64,000 nt of DNA from Bacillota bacterium. Its GTDB lineage: Bacteria; Bacillota; Clostridia; DSM-8532. The DNA lies in NCBI GenBank assembly GCA_023415825.1, contig JAEZJF010000013.1, positions 62,001-126,000 of the forward strand, read 5' to 3'. The notes beneath the pieces are model-generated. The model was not told where the DNA came from, ran no database searches, and worked only from the letters and a program-made list of their open reading frames with translations. Positions 45,510-53,842 of the stretch are shown in pieces. The translations under genes and the position numbers were made by a program. Each line of letters opens with the position of its first letter. The first letter of the stretch is position 1.

Positions 45510-45522
45510 CTGCTCAAATATT

Positions 45523-45549
45523 ATATCGGAAAATTTGGTGGTGACTTTA
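45523..45549 (-). promoter_or_regulatory. Sigma-D promoter of flagellin 1
   Basis: Minus strand: TAAA (45546-45549), 15 bp, TCCGATAT (45523-45530), one mismatch from consensus. Predicted start near 45516. Confidence 0.85.
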
Positions 45550-45580
45550 TAGTAAAATGTATGGGGAACCCCCTTTTTTT

Positions 45581-45613
45581 AAAAAAAGAGCCGGAGAAAA
45601 AATCCTCCGGCTC
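45581..45613 (-). terminator. Terminator of flagellin gene 2
   Basis: GAGCCGGAG (45588-45596) pairs with CTCCGGCTC (45605-45613), with a minus-strand T7 run at 45581-45587. It sits just upstream of the flagellin 1 promoter, so the two genes are separate units. Confidence 0.88.
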
Positions 45614-45646
45614 CCGTCAATTATGTCGTTGGAACAGTTACCACAA

Positions 45647-46471
45647 TTATCTGAGTAATTGCAGAACGCCCTGGGGCAGCTGATTAGCTTGAGCAAGCAT
45701 GGCTTGTGAGGCCTGGGTGAGAATGCTGGACTTAGTGAACTCCATCATTTCCTTGGCCATGTCTACATCGCGAATACGGCTTTCAGCGGCGCTGAGGTTC
45801 TCGGAAGAGGTTCCGAGGTTGTTGATGGTGTGCTCAAGACGGTTCTGGTAAGCACCGAGCTTGGCGCGTTCGGAAGAAACGTTGTCAATGGCTGTTTGAA
45901 TCGTTGCGATAGCAGTATTGGCGCCGCCCTGGGTGCTAAGGCTCACGGCGTTTACACCAACGGAGGCAGCTGTGGCGCGCATATCGCGTATATTCAGAGT
46001 AATGCTCTGACCTTGGTTTGCGCCGATATGGAATGTCAGAACGGTTGTAGCAAAGTCACCATTGAGTAGCTTTTTGGTGTTAAACTCTGTATCATTGCCG
46101 ATACGAGTAATTTCAGTGATAAGCTCTGCAACTTCCTTTTGAAGCTCGGCGCGATCGGTATCGGTGTTAGTGTCGGTGGCCGCCTGAACAGACAGCTCTC
46201 TCATTCTTTGCAGGATACTGTGGGTTTCATTTAAAGCGCCTTCGGCAGTCTGAATCAATGAAATACCGTCCTGGGCGTTCTTGGAAGCCATGTCCAAGCC
46301 TTTAATCTGCGCTCTCATCTTTTCACTGATGGCAAGACCTGCGGCATCGTCGCCGGCTCTGTTGATGCGTAAGCCGGAAGACAGCTTTTCAATGGACTTG
46401 CTGCCGGTGGATGTGTTGGTGGTAAGCTGACGGTAGGTGTTAAGGGCTGAAATGTTGTGATTAATTCTCAT
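45647..46471 (-). CDS. hag: Flagellin 2
   Basis: 274 residues, with the same N-terminal (MRINHNISALNTYRQL) and C-terminal (QASQAMLAQANQLPQGVLQLLR) cores as flagellin 1. The differences cluster in the middle, about residues 120-195 (ITEITRIGNDTEFN, LTFHIGANQGQSITLNIRD). The D2/D3 outer domains are absent. The filament may contain both proteins. The ends being almost identical at DNA level suggests recent duplication or gene conversion. Confidence 0.97.
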   Translation of the reverse strand: MRINHNISALNTYRQLTTNTSTGSKSIEKLSSGLRINRAGDDAAGLAISEKMRAQIKGLDMASKNAQDGISLIQTAEGALNETHSILQRMRELSVQAATDTNTDTDRAELQKEVAELITEITRIGNDTEFNTKKLLNGDFATTVLTFHIGANQGQSITLNIRDMRATAASVGVNAVSLSTQGGANTAIATIQTAIDNVSSERAKLGAYQNRLEHTINNLGTSSENLSAAESRIRDVDMAKEMMEFTKSSILTQASQAMLAQANQLPQGVLQLLR

Positions 46472-46598
46472 AAAAAAATCCTCCTTGATTTTTGCGGGGA
46501 GAATCCTTTCCCCCGGTTTAAATAGCTCCTACAAAACCGGAGCCTCGGTTGTGCGACGTTTCTTTTCTGAATCAGGCGTCTTGATTTTGGAAAAGAAA
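46472..46598 (-). promoter_or_regulatory. Structured flagellin leader with candidate CsrA sites (gene 2)
   Basis: It carries the same elements as leader 1: AAGGAGGAU (46479-46486), a GGGGA/TCCCC hairpin with GGA in its loop (46496-46513), and a 5' hairpin (46559-46598; TTTCTTTTC/GAAAAGAAA) near the predicted transcript start. The 46516-46558 part differs from leader 1. Confidence 0.65.
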
Positions 46599-46612
46599 AC
46601 CTCATGTTATTT

Positions 46613-46639
46613 ATATCGGAAGGTTTACTACAGACTTTA
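46613..46639 (-). promoter_or_regulatory. Sigma-D promoter of flagellin 2
   Basis: Minus strand: TAAA (46636-46639), 15 bp, TCCGATAT (46613-46620), identical in the conserved positions to the flagellin 1 promoter. Confidence 0.85.
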
Positions 46640-46728
46640 TAGCGAAATAAAAAAGTTTTTTAGAATACCCCCATTAATTATTCTTGTGGTAACCCAGTTA
46701 AGAGAATCGTCTCCACTCTGTGTATTTC

Positions 46729-46757
46729 TTGACAATTTAAAGACATTAGCATATTGT
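46729..46757 (+). promoter_or_regulatory. Sigma-A-type promoter of the glycosyltransferase-TPR gene
   Basis: TTGACA (46729-46734), 17 bp, TATTGT (46752-46757). Transcription is divergent from flagellin 2. The rest of the 46640-46728 stretch shows nothing I can name. Confidence 0.5.
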
Positions 46758-46794
46758 ATAAAATATCTTTCAGGCGAAAGGATTGGGATTTGTT

Positions 46795-48867
46795 TTGAAA
46801 TTAAGTATTGGTATGATGGTGAAAAATGAAGAGTCGAATCTAGAACGATGTCTGTCCAGCCTTCAGCCCCTCATGCAAGCGGTTTCTTCCGAGCTGATCA
46901 TTGTTGACACAGGCTCTTCGGATGGTACTGTCGCCATTGCGAAGCGATATACGGATAAGGTTTATTTCCATCTTTGGGAAAACGACTATTCAAAAATGAG
47001 GAATATCACGGTAGGCTACGCCAAAGGGGAGTGGTTCCTTTTTATCGATGCCGATGAAGAACTGGTGGAATATGGGGATATTGTAGATTTTCTGCTGGGC
47101 GGAAAATCCAAATGTTTTCATGCTGCGGTCATTAAAATTAAAAACTTTGTCCAAACCGAAACTGAAAGTAATTTTGTCGATGCACTGGTCATGAGACTGT
47201 TTCGGAAAACGAAGACCTTCCGGTTCGAAGGGGTGGTCCATGAGCAGCCGATGTTTGAGCCGCCGGTTTACATACTGAACGCCATGCTGAAACACTATGG
47301 CTATCTTGCGGATGATTCTGCGTTGAAGGAGCGAAAGCTCAAGCTGTACGAGCCCATTTTATTGCGGGCTTTGGAGGAGAATCCGCGTAATATCTATTAT
47401 TGGTACCAATTGTCGAGAACCTATACCACCTATAAAGATAGAAAAACGGCTCTTTCACCGGGTGTGAAGGCTTATGAAATCATAAAGGAACAAAAGCAGA
47501 ATGAGCTGAATGATAGGGAATATCCTTATGTCTATCAAAATCTTTCCTATCTTTATCTGATGAACGAACAACCGCGGAAATCCATAGAAATCGCACAGGA
47601 ATGGCTAACTAAGGATGAAGAGTTTGTCGACTTATGGTTTTATACGGCAAAGGCTCAAGCCCTGACCAAACAGACAGAGAAGGCCATTGAAAGCTATCGG
47701 AAATATATGGAGTACGCCAAGCTTTACGATAAAAATGGTGGAAAGGACGTCAGGATAGCTTACCATACGCTGACCAACAGAGAAGAGGCCTGGCTTGATC
47801 TATCTATTTTATACAAAGAAGAGAGCCGTAATGCGGAAGCGATGGAAGCCCTCCGGGAGATCAAATCCGCTTATTGGTTGAAACAGGCAGCCGCACACGG
47901 CATTAAGCTTGCGCTGGATTTGCAGAATTACGATTTTTTGAAGGAATTCTGTGAAAAATTCAAGACGGCAGATGAGCAAAGGCTGAGCAACCATTTTTAT
48001 AGGGTTCTTGAAGAGCAATTGCTGGGATACAAGGCCGAACGGGAAGCCATCGCACGCCTTTTTAGGGATGAAGCAACGGAATACGGCCTCCTCAACAGGA
48101 TCCGCCTCTTAGGAGATTCCGCAATGGTTGATGTGGGTGTGTTGGAGGCTCTTGGGAAGCTGCCCCTGAGCGAATTGGACAGCTATTACGGAGATGTTTT
48201 CTACTTTATTATCAAAAAAAAGCAGTCCCTCGATTTTATCGATTTACATATTTACGAGGAAAATCTGGAACAGTTTTTCCAATATCTCGATATGAAATAC
48301 AGCGACCTTCCCGAGATTTATTACGACTATCTGCAAGGTGGGGATGATTATAGTTTAGAAGAGCTCCGAATAGTCAAAATCATGGAGCGGAAGCTGCTGC
48401 TTGGGGATTCGTTGGAGGATCAACACTATGAAGCGGTATGGAACCGCTATGTCGCAGATGGTATAGCCTATATCCGGCATATCTATCACGGAAATATTCT
48501 GACGGGCGATAATGCACATCTTTTTAAGAACCGTGAGGACGCGTTTTTCATGTATATGGGGCTGGCCCGGGAGCTTGAGGCTTCTAACCAGACGGCATAT
48601 GTCAGAAATCTTAAACAGGCGCTTAGAATCTATCCGGAGATGAAAAAGCGTATTGAGCTTCTATTAAAGAGAATCACCGAACAAATGCCGGTTGAAAAGC
48701 CGCCGGTCAGTGCTGAAATGGCAGCCTATGCACAAATCGTCAAGAAAAACCTCAGGCAGCTGATGGACCAGAAAATGTTTCAGGAAGCAAGGGAGATCAT
48801 CCGGAGCTTTGAAGAAATCCTCCCCGGAGATCCGGATATTGGACGGATGAAGGCTGAATTGGAATAA
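46795..48867 (+). CDS. Glycosyltransferase family 2 protein with TPR-like C-terminal region
   Basis: 690 residues. The N-terminal ~230 residues are a GT2 domain: KLSIGMMVKNEESNLERCLSSL, ELIIVDTGSSDGTVAIA, FLFIDADEEL with the DxD metal site, and VHEQPMFEPP. The remainder is helical with tetratricopeptide-like repeats (NPRNIYYWYQLSRTYTTYKDRKTA, EFVDLWFYTAKAQALTKQTEKAIESYRKY). The start is a TTG at 46795, with GGGA 6 bases upstream. It sits between the flagellins and flaG, so it is a strong candidate for the enzyme that attaches the first sugar to flagellin. Confidence 0.85.
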   Translation: MKLSIGMMVKNEESNLERCLSSLQPLMQAVSSELIIVDTGSSDGTVAIAKRYTDKVYFHLWENDYSKMRNITVGYAKGEWFLFIDADEELVEYGDIVDFLLGGKSKCFHAAVIKIKNFVQTETESNFVDALVMRLFRKTKTFRFEGVVHEQPMFEPPVYILNAMLKHYGYLADDSALKERKLKLYEPILLRALEENPRNIYYWYQLSRTYTTYKDRKTALSPGVKAYEIIKEQKQNELNDREYPYVYQNLSYLYLMNEQPRKSIEIAQEWLTKDEEFVDLWFYTAKAQALTKQTEKAIESYRKYMEYAKLYDKNGGKDVRIAYHTLTNREEAWLDLSILYKEESRNAEAMEALREIKSAYWLKQAAAHGIKLALDLQNYDFLKEFCEKFKTADEQRLSNHFYRVLEEQLLGYKAEREAIARLFRDEATEYGLLNRIRLLGDSAMVDVGVLEALGKLPLSELDSYYGDVFYFIIKKKQSLDFIDLHIYEENLEQFFQYLDMKYSDLPEIYYDYLQGGDDYSLEELRIVKIMERKLLLGDSLEDQHYEAVWNRYVADGIAYIRHIYHGNILTGDNAHLFKNREDAFFMYMGLARELEASNQTAYVRNLKQALRIYPEMKKRIELLLKRITEQMPVEKPPVSAEMAAYAQIVKKNLRQLMDQKMFQEAREIIRSFEEILPGDPDIGRMKAELE

Positions 48868-48889
48868 TATGTATTCATCAAAAATTATT

Positions 48890-48916
48890 TAAACAGCGGC
48901 CGGTATTTGCCGATAT
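48890..48916 (+). promoter_or_regulatory. Sigma-D promoter of flaG-fliD-fliS
   Basis: TAAA (48890-48893), 15 bp, GCCGATAT (48909-48916): an exact consensus match, ~43 bases before flaG. Confidence 0.9.
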
Positions 48917-48958
48917 TATCATCAGATATATTCCAAATGATTCAAGGAGGGATCTGTT

Positions 48959-49315
48959 ATGAGAATTGAAAGCATGGATGCGGCAATTCGGACCGGGGTA
49001 GGTTTAGCGCTGCCTCAAGAAAAGAATGATGTGACCTTTAAACCCGTTACCACGTCTTCCGGCGAGCATGAAAATAGTCCTGGAAGGGTCAGTGAGGACT
49101 TTGTTAAAAAAGCAGTAAGCAAGGCCAACGATGCCATGCGGTTTCATGGGAGCTCCCTGGAATTCAGAATTCACGAAAAAACCAATAAAATAATGGTAAA
49201 AATTATAGATTCGGAAACAAAAGAGGTAATAAGAGAAATACCACCTGAAAAAATGCTGGATATGTTCGCCAGCATGCTGGAAATGGCGGGATTATTGGTG
49301 GACGAAAGAAGGTAA
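48959..49315 (+). CDS. flaG: FlaG family flagellar protein
   Basis: 118 residues. The C-terminal half (LEFRIHEKTNKIMVKIIDSETKEVIREIPPEKMLDMFASMLEMAGLLVDE) is the FlaG domain, which affects filament length. The N-terminal half is low-complexity and variable. AAGGAGGGATC precedes the ATG. It is the first gene of a sigma-D operon with fliD and fliS. Confidence 0.92.
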   Translation: MRIESMDAAIRTGVGLALPQEKNDVTFKPVTTSSGEHENSPGRVSEDFVKKAVSKANDAMRFHGSSLEFRIHEKTNKIMVKIIDSETKEVIREIPPEKMLDMFASMLEMAGLLVDERR

Positions 49316-49319
49316 TGAT

Positions 49320-51248
49320 ATGAATAGAATAAATAGCTTTACGTCAAAAATGAGAATGACAGGTCTATCGGGGTTCGATACTGAAACAACGATAAGCGAG
49401 CTCATGAAAGCCGAAAGAATACCTCTGGACAAGCTGAAGCAGAAAAGGACCCTTGTGGAGTGGAAGCAGGCGGCCTACAGGGAAGTAAGCAGCTCCTTGA
49501 TTGGCTTTAAGAGCAAGTTTTTTGACATGGTCAACCGCTCCTCCTATATGCTCTCGGCTAGCTCCATTAAGGCCATGACGGCTAAAACCAGCAACAGCAC
49601 TTATGTAACAGCCAGTGCAAACGCCGATGCCAAAGCCGGAACCCAAAAAATCAAGGTCGAACAATTGGCAACCGCCGATACAACCGTCAGTTCCGGGAGG
49701 GTGAGCAAAGCTGTCACCGGAACGGTGGATGAGGCAAAGCTGGCCGATTTGGCAGGCCGAAAGTTCACCGTCAATCTGGACGGTACAAGCAGGGAAATAA
49801 CGCTGGGTAATATAACGGAGGCAAACCTTGCTCAGGAGCTTCAAGACTCCCTTGATGCCGCCTTTGGCAAAACCGGCTCCGGCCAGTCGAAAATTATTGT
49901 GAATTACGATACAGGCTCCAATGAATTGTCCATTGATACGGCTAACGGTGCCACAAAGGTCACGATCTACGGGTCTGACATCGCTGAAGATGGAAAGGTG
50001 GGTCTGGCTGATTTAGGCCTTACATCCGGAGTCTCCAATCGCATATCTCTGAACAGTACACTGGAATCCCTGGCGAATTCTTTGGGTACTGCCATGACCT
50101 TTACATCAGAAGGCGAAGTTGAATTTTCCATCAATGGCAAAACCATTAAAGCCAAAAAAACTGACACGCTGGGACAGGTTTTTAGCAAAATAAACAGCGA
50201 TGTGGACGCAAAAGCCTTAATCAGCTATGATGAAGTAACTGACAAAATCACCCTTGCAGCAAAACAGACAGGCGAGGGGGATAACCTCGTGCTCTCAGAA
50301 TCCAATTCGAATTTCCTGGCCGCCTTGAAGCTGGGCACCATCACCGAAGGGCAGGATGCCATAGTAGTCTTGAACGGAACCGAGACCTTGGTCAGAAGTT
50401 CAAATAATTTTACGATAAGCGGTATCACTTATACCCTTAATAAGGCCCACGACCCGACTTCCGAGGGTGAGACCGTCACAATAGGACAGGATACCGAATC
50501 GGTTATAAACAATATTAAGAGCTTTGTGGAGGAGTACAATAAATTAATTGAAAGCCTCAACAGCACGACGAACGAAAAATATAGCCGTAAATTCGCACCT
50601 CTCACTGATGAACAAAAGGATGCGATGAAGGAAAAGGACATTGAGAATTGGGAAGAGAAAGCGAAGGAAGGGCTCTTACACAGTGACAGCATTCTTGAGA
50701 AAATCACCCTTTCCATGCGCAAGGCTCTTTACGAGAAGGTTGAAGGCTCAGGCTTGTCCATGAAGGATATCGGTATTGAATCAGGGGAATGGTATGAAAA
50801 CGGAAAGCTGTATCTGAATGAAGACAAGCTGAAGGAAGCCCTGACGAACAAACCGGACGAGGTGATTACATTATTGAACGGGGTATCCCCTGATAATCCA
50901 AGATATAACAGAAATTTAACCAACGAGCAAAGATCGGATCGATATACAAGGTCGGGGGTTTTCCAGAGGTTATCCGATATTATTGAGGATAATGTGACAA
51001 CCGTTAGAAACGCCGATGGGAAAAAGGGTTTTCTGCTGGAAAAGGCCGGAATTGATGGAGACACTTCCAATGTCGAAAACCTGATATATAAAGAACTGGA
51101 GGATATTGACGACCGAATTGACACAATGATCGATCGGCTCACGAAGAAGGAAGAAAATTACTATATGAAATTTACCAGAATGGAGTCCATGCTTAGCCGA
51201 ATGAACCAGCAGAGCGCATGGCTTTCAAGTCAATTCGGCGGCCAGTAG
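49320..51248 (+). CDS. fliD: Flagellar filament capping protein FliD (HAP2)
   Basis: 642 residues. The N-terminal FliD_N domain (GLSGFDTETTISELMKAERIPLDKLKQKRTLVEWKQAAYREV) and the C-terminal coiled-coil part (DRIDTMIDRLTKKEENYYMKFTRMESMLSRMNQQSAWL) flank the variable cap head. FliD caps the filament and guides flagellin into place. It follows flaG by 4 bases. A leaky repeat region lies in the middle (SEGEVEFSINGKTIKAKKTD). Confidence 0.95.
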   Translation: MNRINSFTSKMRMTGLSGFDTETTISELMKAERIPLDKLKQKRTLVEWKQAAYREVSSSLIGFKSKFFDMVNRSSYMLSASSIKAMTAKTSNSTYVTASANADAKAGTQKIKVEQLATADTTVSSGRVSKAVTGTVDEAKLADLAGRKFTVNLDGTSREITLGNITEANLAQELQDSLDAAFGKTGSGQSKIIVNYDTGSNELSIDTANGATKVTIYGSDIAEDGKVGLADLGLTSGVSNRISLNSTLESLANSLGTAMTFTSEGEVEFSINGKTIKAKKTDTLGQVFSKINSDVDAKALISYDEVTDKITLAAKQTGEGDNLVLSESNSNFLAALKLGTITEGQDAIVVLNGTETLVRSSNNFTISGITYTLNKAHDPTSEGETVTIGQDTESVINNIKSFVEEYNKLIESLNSTTNEKYSRKFAPLTDEQKDAMKEKDIENWEEKAKEGLLHSDSILEKITLSMRKALYEKVEGSGLSMKDIGIESGEWYENGKLYLNEDKLKEALTNKPDEVITLLNGVSPDNPRYNRNLTNEQRSDRYTRSGVFQRLSDIIEDNVTTVRNADGKKGFLLEKAGIDGDTSNVENLIYKELEDIDDRIDTMIDRLTKKEENYYMKFTRMESMLSRMNQQSAWLSSQFGGQ

Positions 51249-51314
51249 TTTGCTTGTAATGACGGTACAATGCCAGGAGCAATAAGATTTAACAGGCTCT
51301 GGCGGGGGGAATAA

Positions 51315-51725
51315 ATGACAATGATCGCTCACAATGCATATAACCAATACAAGGAAAACGCCATAAACACTGCAAGTCCTGAGGAACTGACATTAATGTT
51401 GTACAATGGTCTTGTCAAGTTCATTATGCGGGGTATGGACAGCATTGAAAAGCATAATATGCAGGACGCCCATAACAATATTATCCGTGCCCAGGATATC
51501 GTAGCAGAATTCATAGAAACGCTGGATATGCGTTACGAGTTGTCCCAAAGCCTAAGCGCTATTTACGGGTATATGCTTGACCGGCTGGTTGACGCCAATC
51601 TGGCAAAGGATAAGGATATCCTGGAGGAGGTTTTAGGTTTTGCCAAGAATCTTCGTGATACCTGGGAGCAGGCCATGAAAATTGCCAAGCACCAGGTAAA
51701 AAAGCCTGAAATTGCTTCGGTGTAG
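51315..51725 (+). CDS. fliS: Flagellar export chaperone FliS
   Basis: 136 residues. YNQYKENAINTASPEELTLMLYNGLVKFIMRGM is the FliS signature. FliS binds the flagellin C-terminus in the cytoplasm to stop early assembly; it is also a partner of the FliW/CsrA circuit. It lies 66 bases after fliD, in the same direction. Confidence 0.95.
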   Translation: MTMIAHNAYNQYKENAINTASPEELTLMLYNGLVKFIMRGMDSIEKHNMQDAHNNIIRAQDIVAEFIETLDMRYELSQSLSAIYGYMLDRLVDANLAKDKDILEEVLGFAKNLRDTWEQAMKIAKHQVKKPEIASV

Positions 51726-51746
51726 CAGGGGGTAAAAGCAGAAGCC

Positions 51747-52226
51747 ATGGAAGCCAATAAATGCATTCAAACATTGAATGAAATTAGCGCCAAAAAGCTT
51801 GCTCTGATGGAGGAACTATTGCTTTTTACCCGGAATCAGAAGGAAATGATACAATCAGGGCGGTTTGAGGAGATGGATTCCCTCATAGACGGGAAGCAGC
51901 TTAGAATGGATGCTATGGATAAGCTGGATGCACAATTCCTGGAATGTGCCACAAGGCTTAAAAGCCTCCTTTCTTTGAGGTCCTTTGAGAATTTACACCG
52001 GTATAAAATACCGGGTACCATGGAACTCAAGGATGTGGTGGCAAAGATTCATCAAACCCTTTCGGAGATAAAATCTCTTGATGAGGAAAACACAGCTCTG
52101 GTTAAAGCCGAGCTGAAGTCAACAAAGGAAAAAATGGATCATTCAAACAACTTTAAACGAGTGACGGGGGCTTATTATCCGGTACAAAATGAAATTCCAT
52201 CCTACTATTTTGACAAGAAAAAGTAG
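51747..52226 (+). CDS. FlgN/FliT-like flagellar chaperone
   Basis: 159 residues, long helices (TLNEISAKKLALMEELLLFTRNQKEMIQSGRFEEMDSLIDGKQLRMDAMDKLDAQ) of the FlgN superfamily. It takes the place where FliT is found after FliS in other bacteria, so it may be the FliD chaperone. It is a second FlgN-like protein in addition to the gene at 27793-28299. It lies 21 bases after fliS. Confidence 0.75.
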   Translation: MEANKCIQTLNEISAKKLALMEELLLFTRNQKEMIQSGRFEEMDSLIDGKQLRMDAMDKLDAQFLECATRLKSLLSLRSFENLHRYKIPGTMELKDVVAKIHQTLSEIKSLDEENTALVKAELKSTKEKMDHSNNFKRVTGAYYPVQNEIPSYYFDKKK

Positions 52227-52276
52227 GAGTTAAAGCTCTTTGCCCCCTTAAGGAATGACAACGGGATGGAGGTACA

Positions 52277-52708
52277 ATGGCTAATTGCGAATGTGTCAGA
52301 TGTCATCGCTTTTTCGAAAAAGTTGCATTTGAGGAGGTTTGTCCGGTTTGTTTCCCTGTTGAAGAAAATGAGTTTTCAAGAATTAAGGAATACCTTTCCA
52401 ATCATCCCGGCGCAAGCTCCAACGAGGTCATGAGTCAACTGAATGTCTCACTGAAATCTATCAGGCGGTACTTAAAGGAAGACAGGCTGGAAATTGTCGG
52501 TGACAACAAGGGCTTTATAAGATGTGAGCTTTGTGGAAAACCCTTAAACAGCGGGAGGTTTTGTGAAGGATGCTTTAAAGAAGGTCATGCCATGCGGCGA
52601 AATGAATCGGGTGTCGGCCTGAAAAGCGCTTTTTATAATCAAAGCGAGCATAAAACTTCCCAAGGGAAGGGTATCCAATATAGTGAAAAACAGGATAAGA
52701 AGGGGTAG
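52277..52708 (+). CDS. Second YvyF-type zinc-binding flagellar protein
   Basis: 143 residues, a paralogue of the YvyF protein at 26747-27172: an N-terminal CECVRCHRFFEKVAFEEVCPVC cysteine motif, a winged-helix-like PGASSNEVMSQLNVSLKSIRRYLKEDRLEI and a second CELCGKPLNSGRFCEGC motif. The tail is polar. It ends the flaG-fliD-fliS group; its stop codon lies in the stem of a terminator. Confidence 0.8.
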   Translation: MANCECVRCHRFFEKVAFEEVCPVCFPVEENEFSRIKEYLSNHPGASSNEVMSQLNVSLKSIRRYLKEDRLEIVGDNKGFIRCELCGKPLNSGRFCEGCFKEGHAMRRNESGVGLKSAFYNQSEHKTSQGKGIQYSEKQDKKG

Positions 52709-52736
52709 AATAAAATGTCTACCCCTTAATTTTTTG
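52700..52736 (+). terminator. Terminator of the flaG-fliD-fliS operon
   Basis: AAGGGGTAGA (52700-52709) pairs with TCTACCCCTT (52718-52727), followed by AATTTTTT. Confidence 0.88.
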
Positions 52737-52794
52737 TATTTTTTCTGTTATAATACAATGCTGATACAGACAAATTTTCAAAGGTGGACTCTTC

Positions 52795-53829
52795 ATGAAA
52801 ACTCAAATTGTTGATGCGGTCGATGGGAAGGCTCTTGCTGAGGCCGCTCTGGCACTAAGCCAGGGGCAGTTGGTTGCCTTCCCGACAGAAACTGTATATG
52901 GCCTGGGGGCAGATGCCTTAAATCCTGTTGCCGTTAAAAATATATTCGAAGCAAAGGGCCGGCCCTCTGATAATCCGCTGATCGTACACATCGCTGACAT
53001 ATCTTCGCTTAATGGGCTAGTGAAAGAGGTTCCTCCTCTGGCAAAATCCTTGATGGACGCATTCTGGCCAGGACCTCTGACTCTGGTTTTTAATAGATCC
53101 CATAAGATTCCGGATATTATTACCGCGGGACTTGATACGGTGGCCATTCGCATGCCGAAAAACCCCATTGCACTTAAGCTCATTGAAATATCAGGTGTGC
53201 CTGTTGCAGCTCCAAGTGCCAATCTCTCAGGGCGGCCCAGTCCTACCTGTGCAAAGCATGTGGCAGAGGATCTTTCGGGTCGTATAGCCTATATTATCGA
53301 CGGTGGCTCCTGTACCGTGGGTGTGGAATCCACAGTGCTGGACATAACCTCCGAGCCCCCTGTTATCCTAAGGCCCGGCGGCATTACACGTGAAATGCTG
53401 GAAAAGGTGGCAGGCAAGGTTGAAGCTGATCCCATATTGGAAGTTAAGGGGGATACCAAGCCTCGATCTCCGGGTATGAAATACCGGCACTATTCTCCCA
53501 TAGCTGAAATGATTTTAGTTAAAGGTGATAACGAAAAGGTCATAGATAAGATTAATGCCCTGACCAAAGAGCGTCAGAATGAAGGCCTTTTAGTAGGAGT
53601 TCTGACCTGCTCGGAAAATGCACACCGCTATAATGCGGATGTGGTCATACCGGCCGGGTCTTTGGATCATCTGGAAGAGGTAGCCGCTGGACTTTATCAT
53701 ACACTCAGGAAATTTGATGAGACGAAAGTGGGTATAATTTACTCTGAAACCTTTCGTGAACAAGAAATTGGGCAGGCTGTGATGAATCGCCTGAAAAAAG
53801 CCTCCTCAGGAAAAATCATAGAGGTATGA
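52795..53829 (+). CDS. ywlC: L-threonylcarbamoyladenylate synthase (TsaC/Sua5/YwlC)
   Basis: 344 residues, the long Sua5-type form. The YrdC domain has AFPTETVYGLGADALNP, FEAKGRPSDNPLIVHI and APSANLSGRPSPT; the C-terminal Sua5 domain (about residues 220-344) caps the active site. It makes the threonylcarbamoyl-AMP used for tRNA t6A. A TATAAT box at 52749-52754 lies 40 bases upstream with a poor -35. ywlE and rpiB follow, in the order familiar from Bacillota. Confidence 0.95.
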   Translation: MKTQIVDAVDGKALAEAALALSQGQLVAFPTETVYGLGADALNPVAVKNIFEAKGRPSDNPLIVHIADISSLNGLVKEVPPLAKSLMDAFWPGPLTLVFNRSHKIPDIITAGLDTVAIRMPKNPIALKLIEISGVPVAAPSANLSGRPSPTCAKHVAEDLSGRIAYIIDGGSCTVGVESTVLDITSEPPVILRPGGITREMLEKVAGKVEADPILEVKGDTKPRSPGMKYRHYSPIAEMILVKGDNEKVIDKINALTKERQNEGLLVGVLTCSENAHRYNADVVIPAGSLDHLEEVAAGLYHTLRKFDETKVGIIYSETFREQEIGQAVMNRLKKASSGKIIEV

Positions 53830-53842
53830 AAGGATTGATGAC

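Larger units (their letters stand above)
44532..46639 (-). repeat. Tandem duplication of the flagellin transcription unit
   Basis: Two head-to-tail units about 1.05 kb apart each contain a sigma-D promoter, structured leader, flagellin gene and terminator. The first ~140 and last ~90 codons are nearly identical; only the central part differs. Confidence 0.9.
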
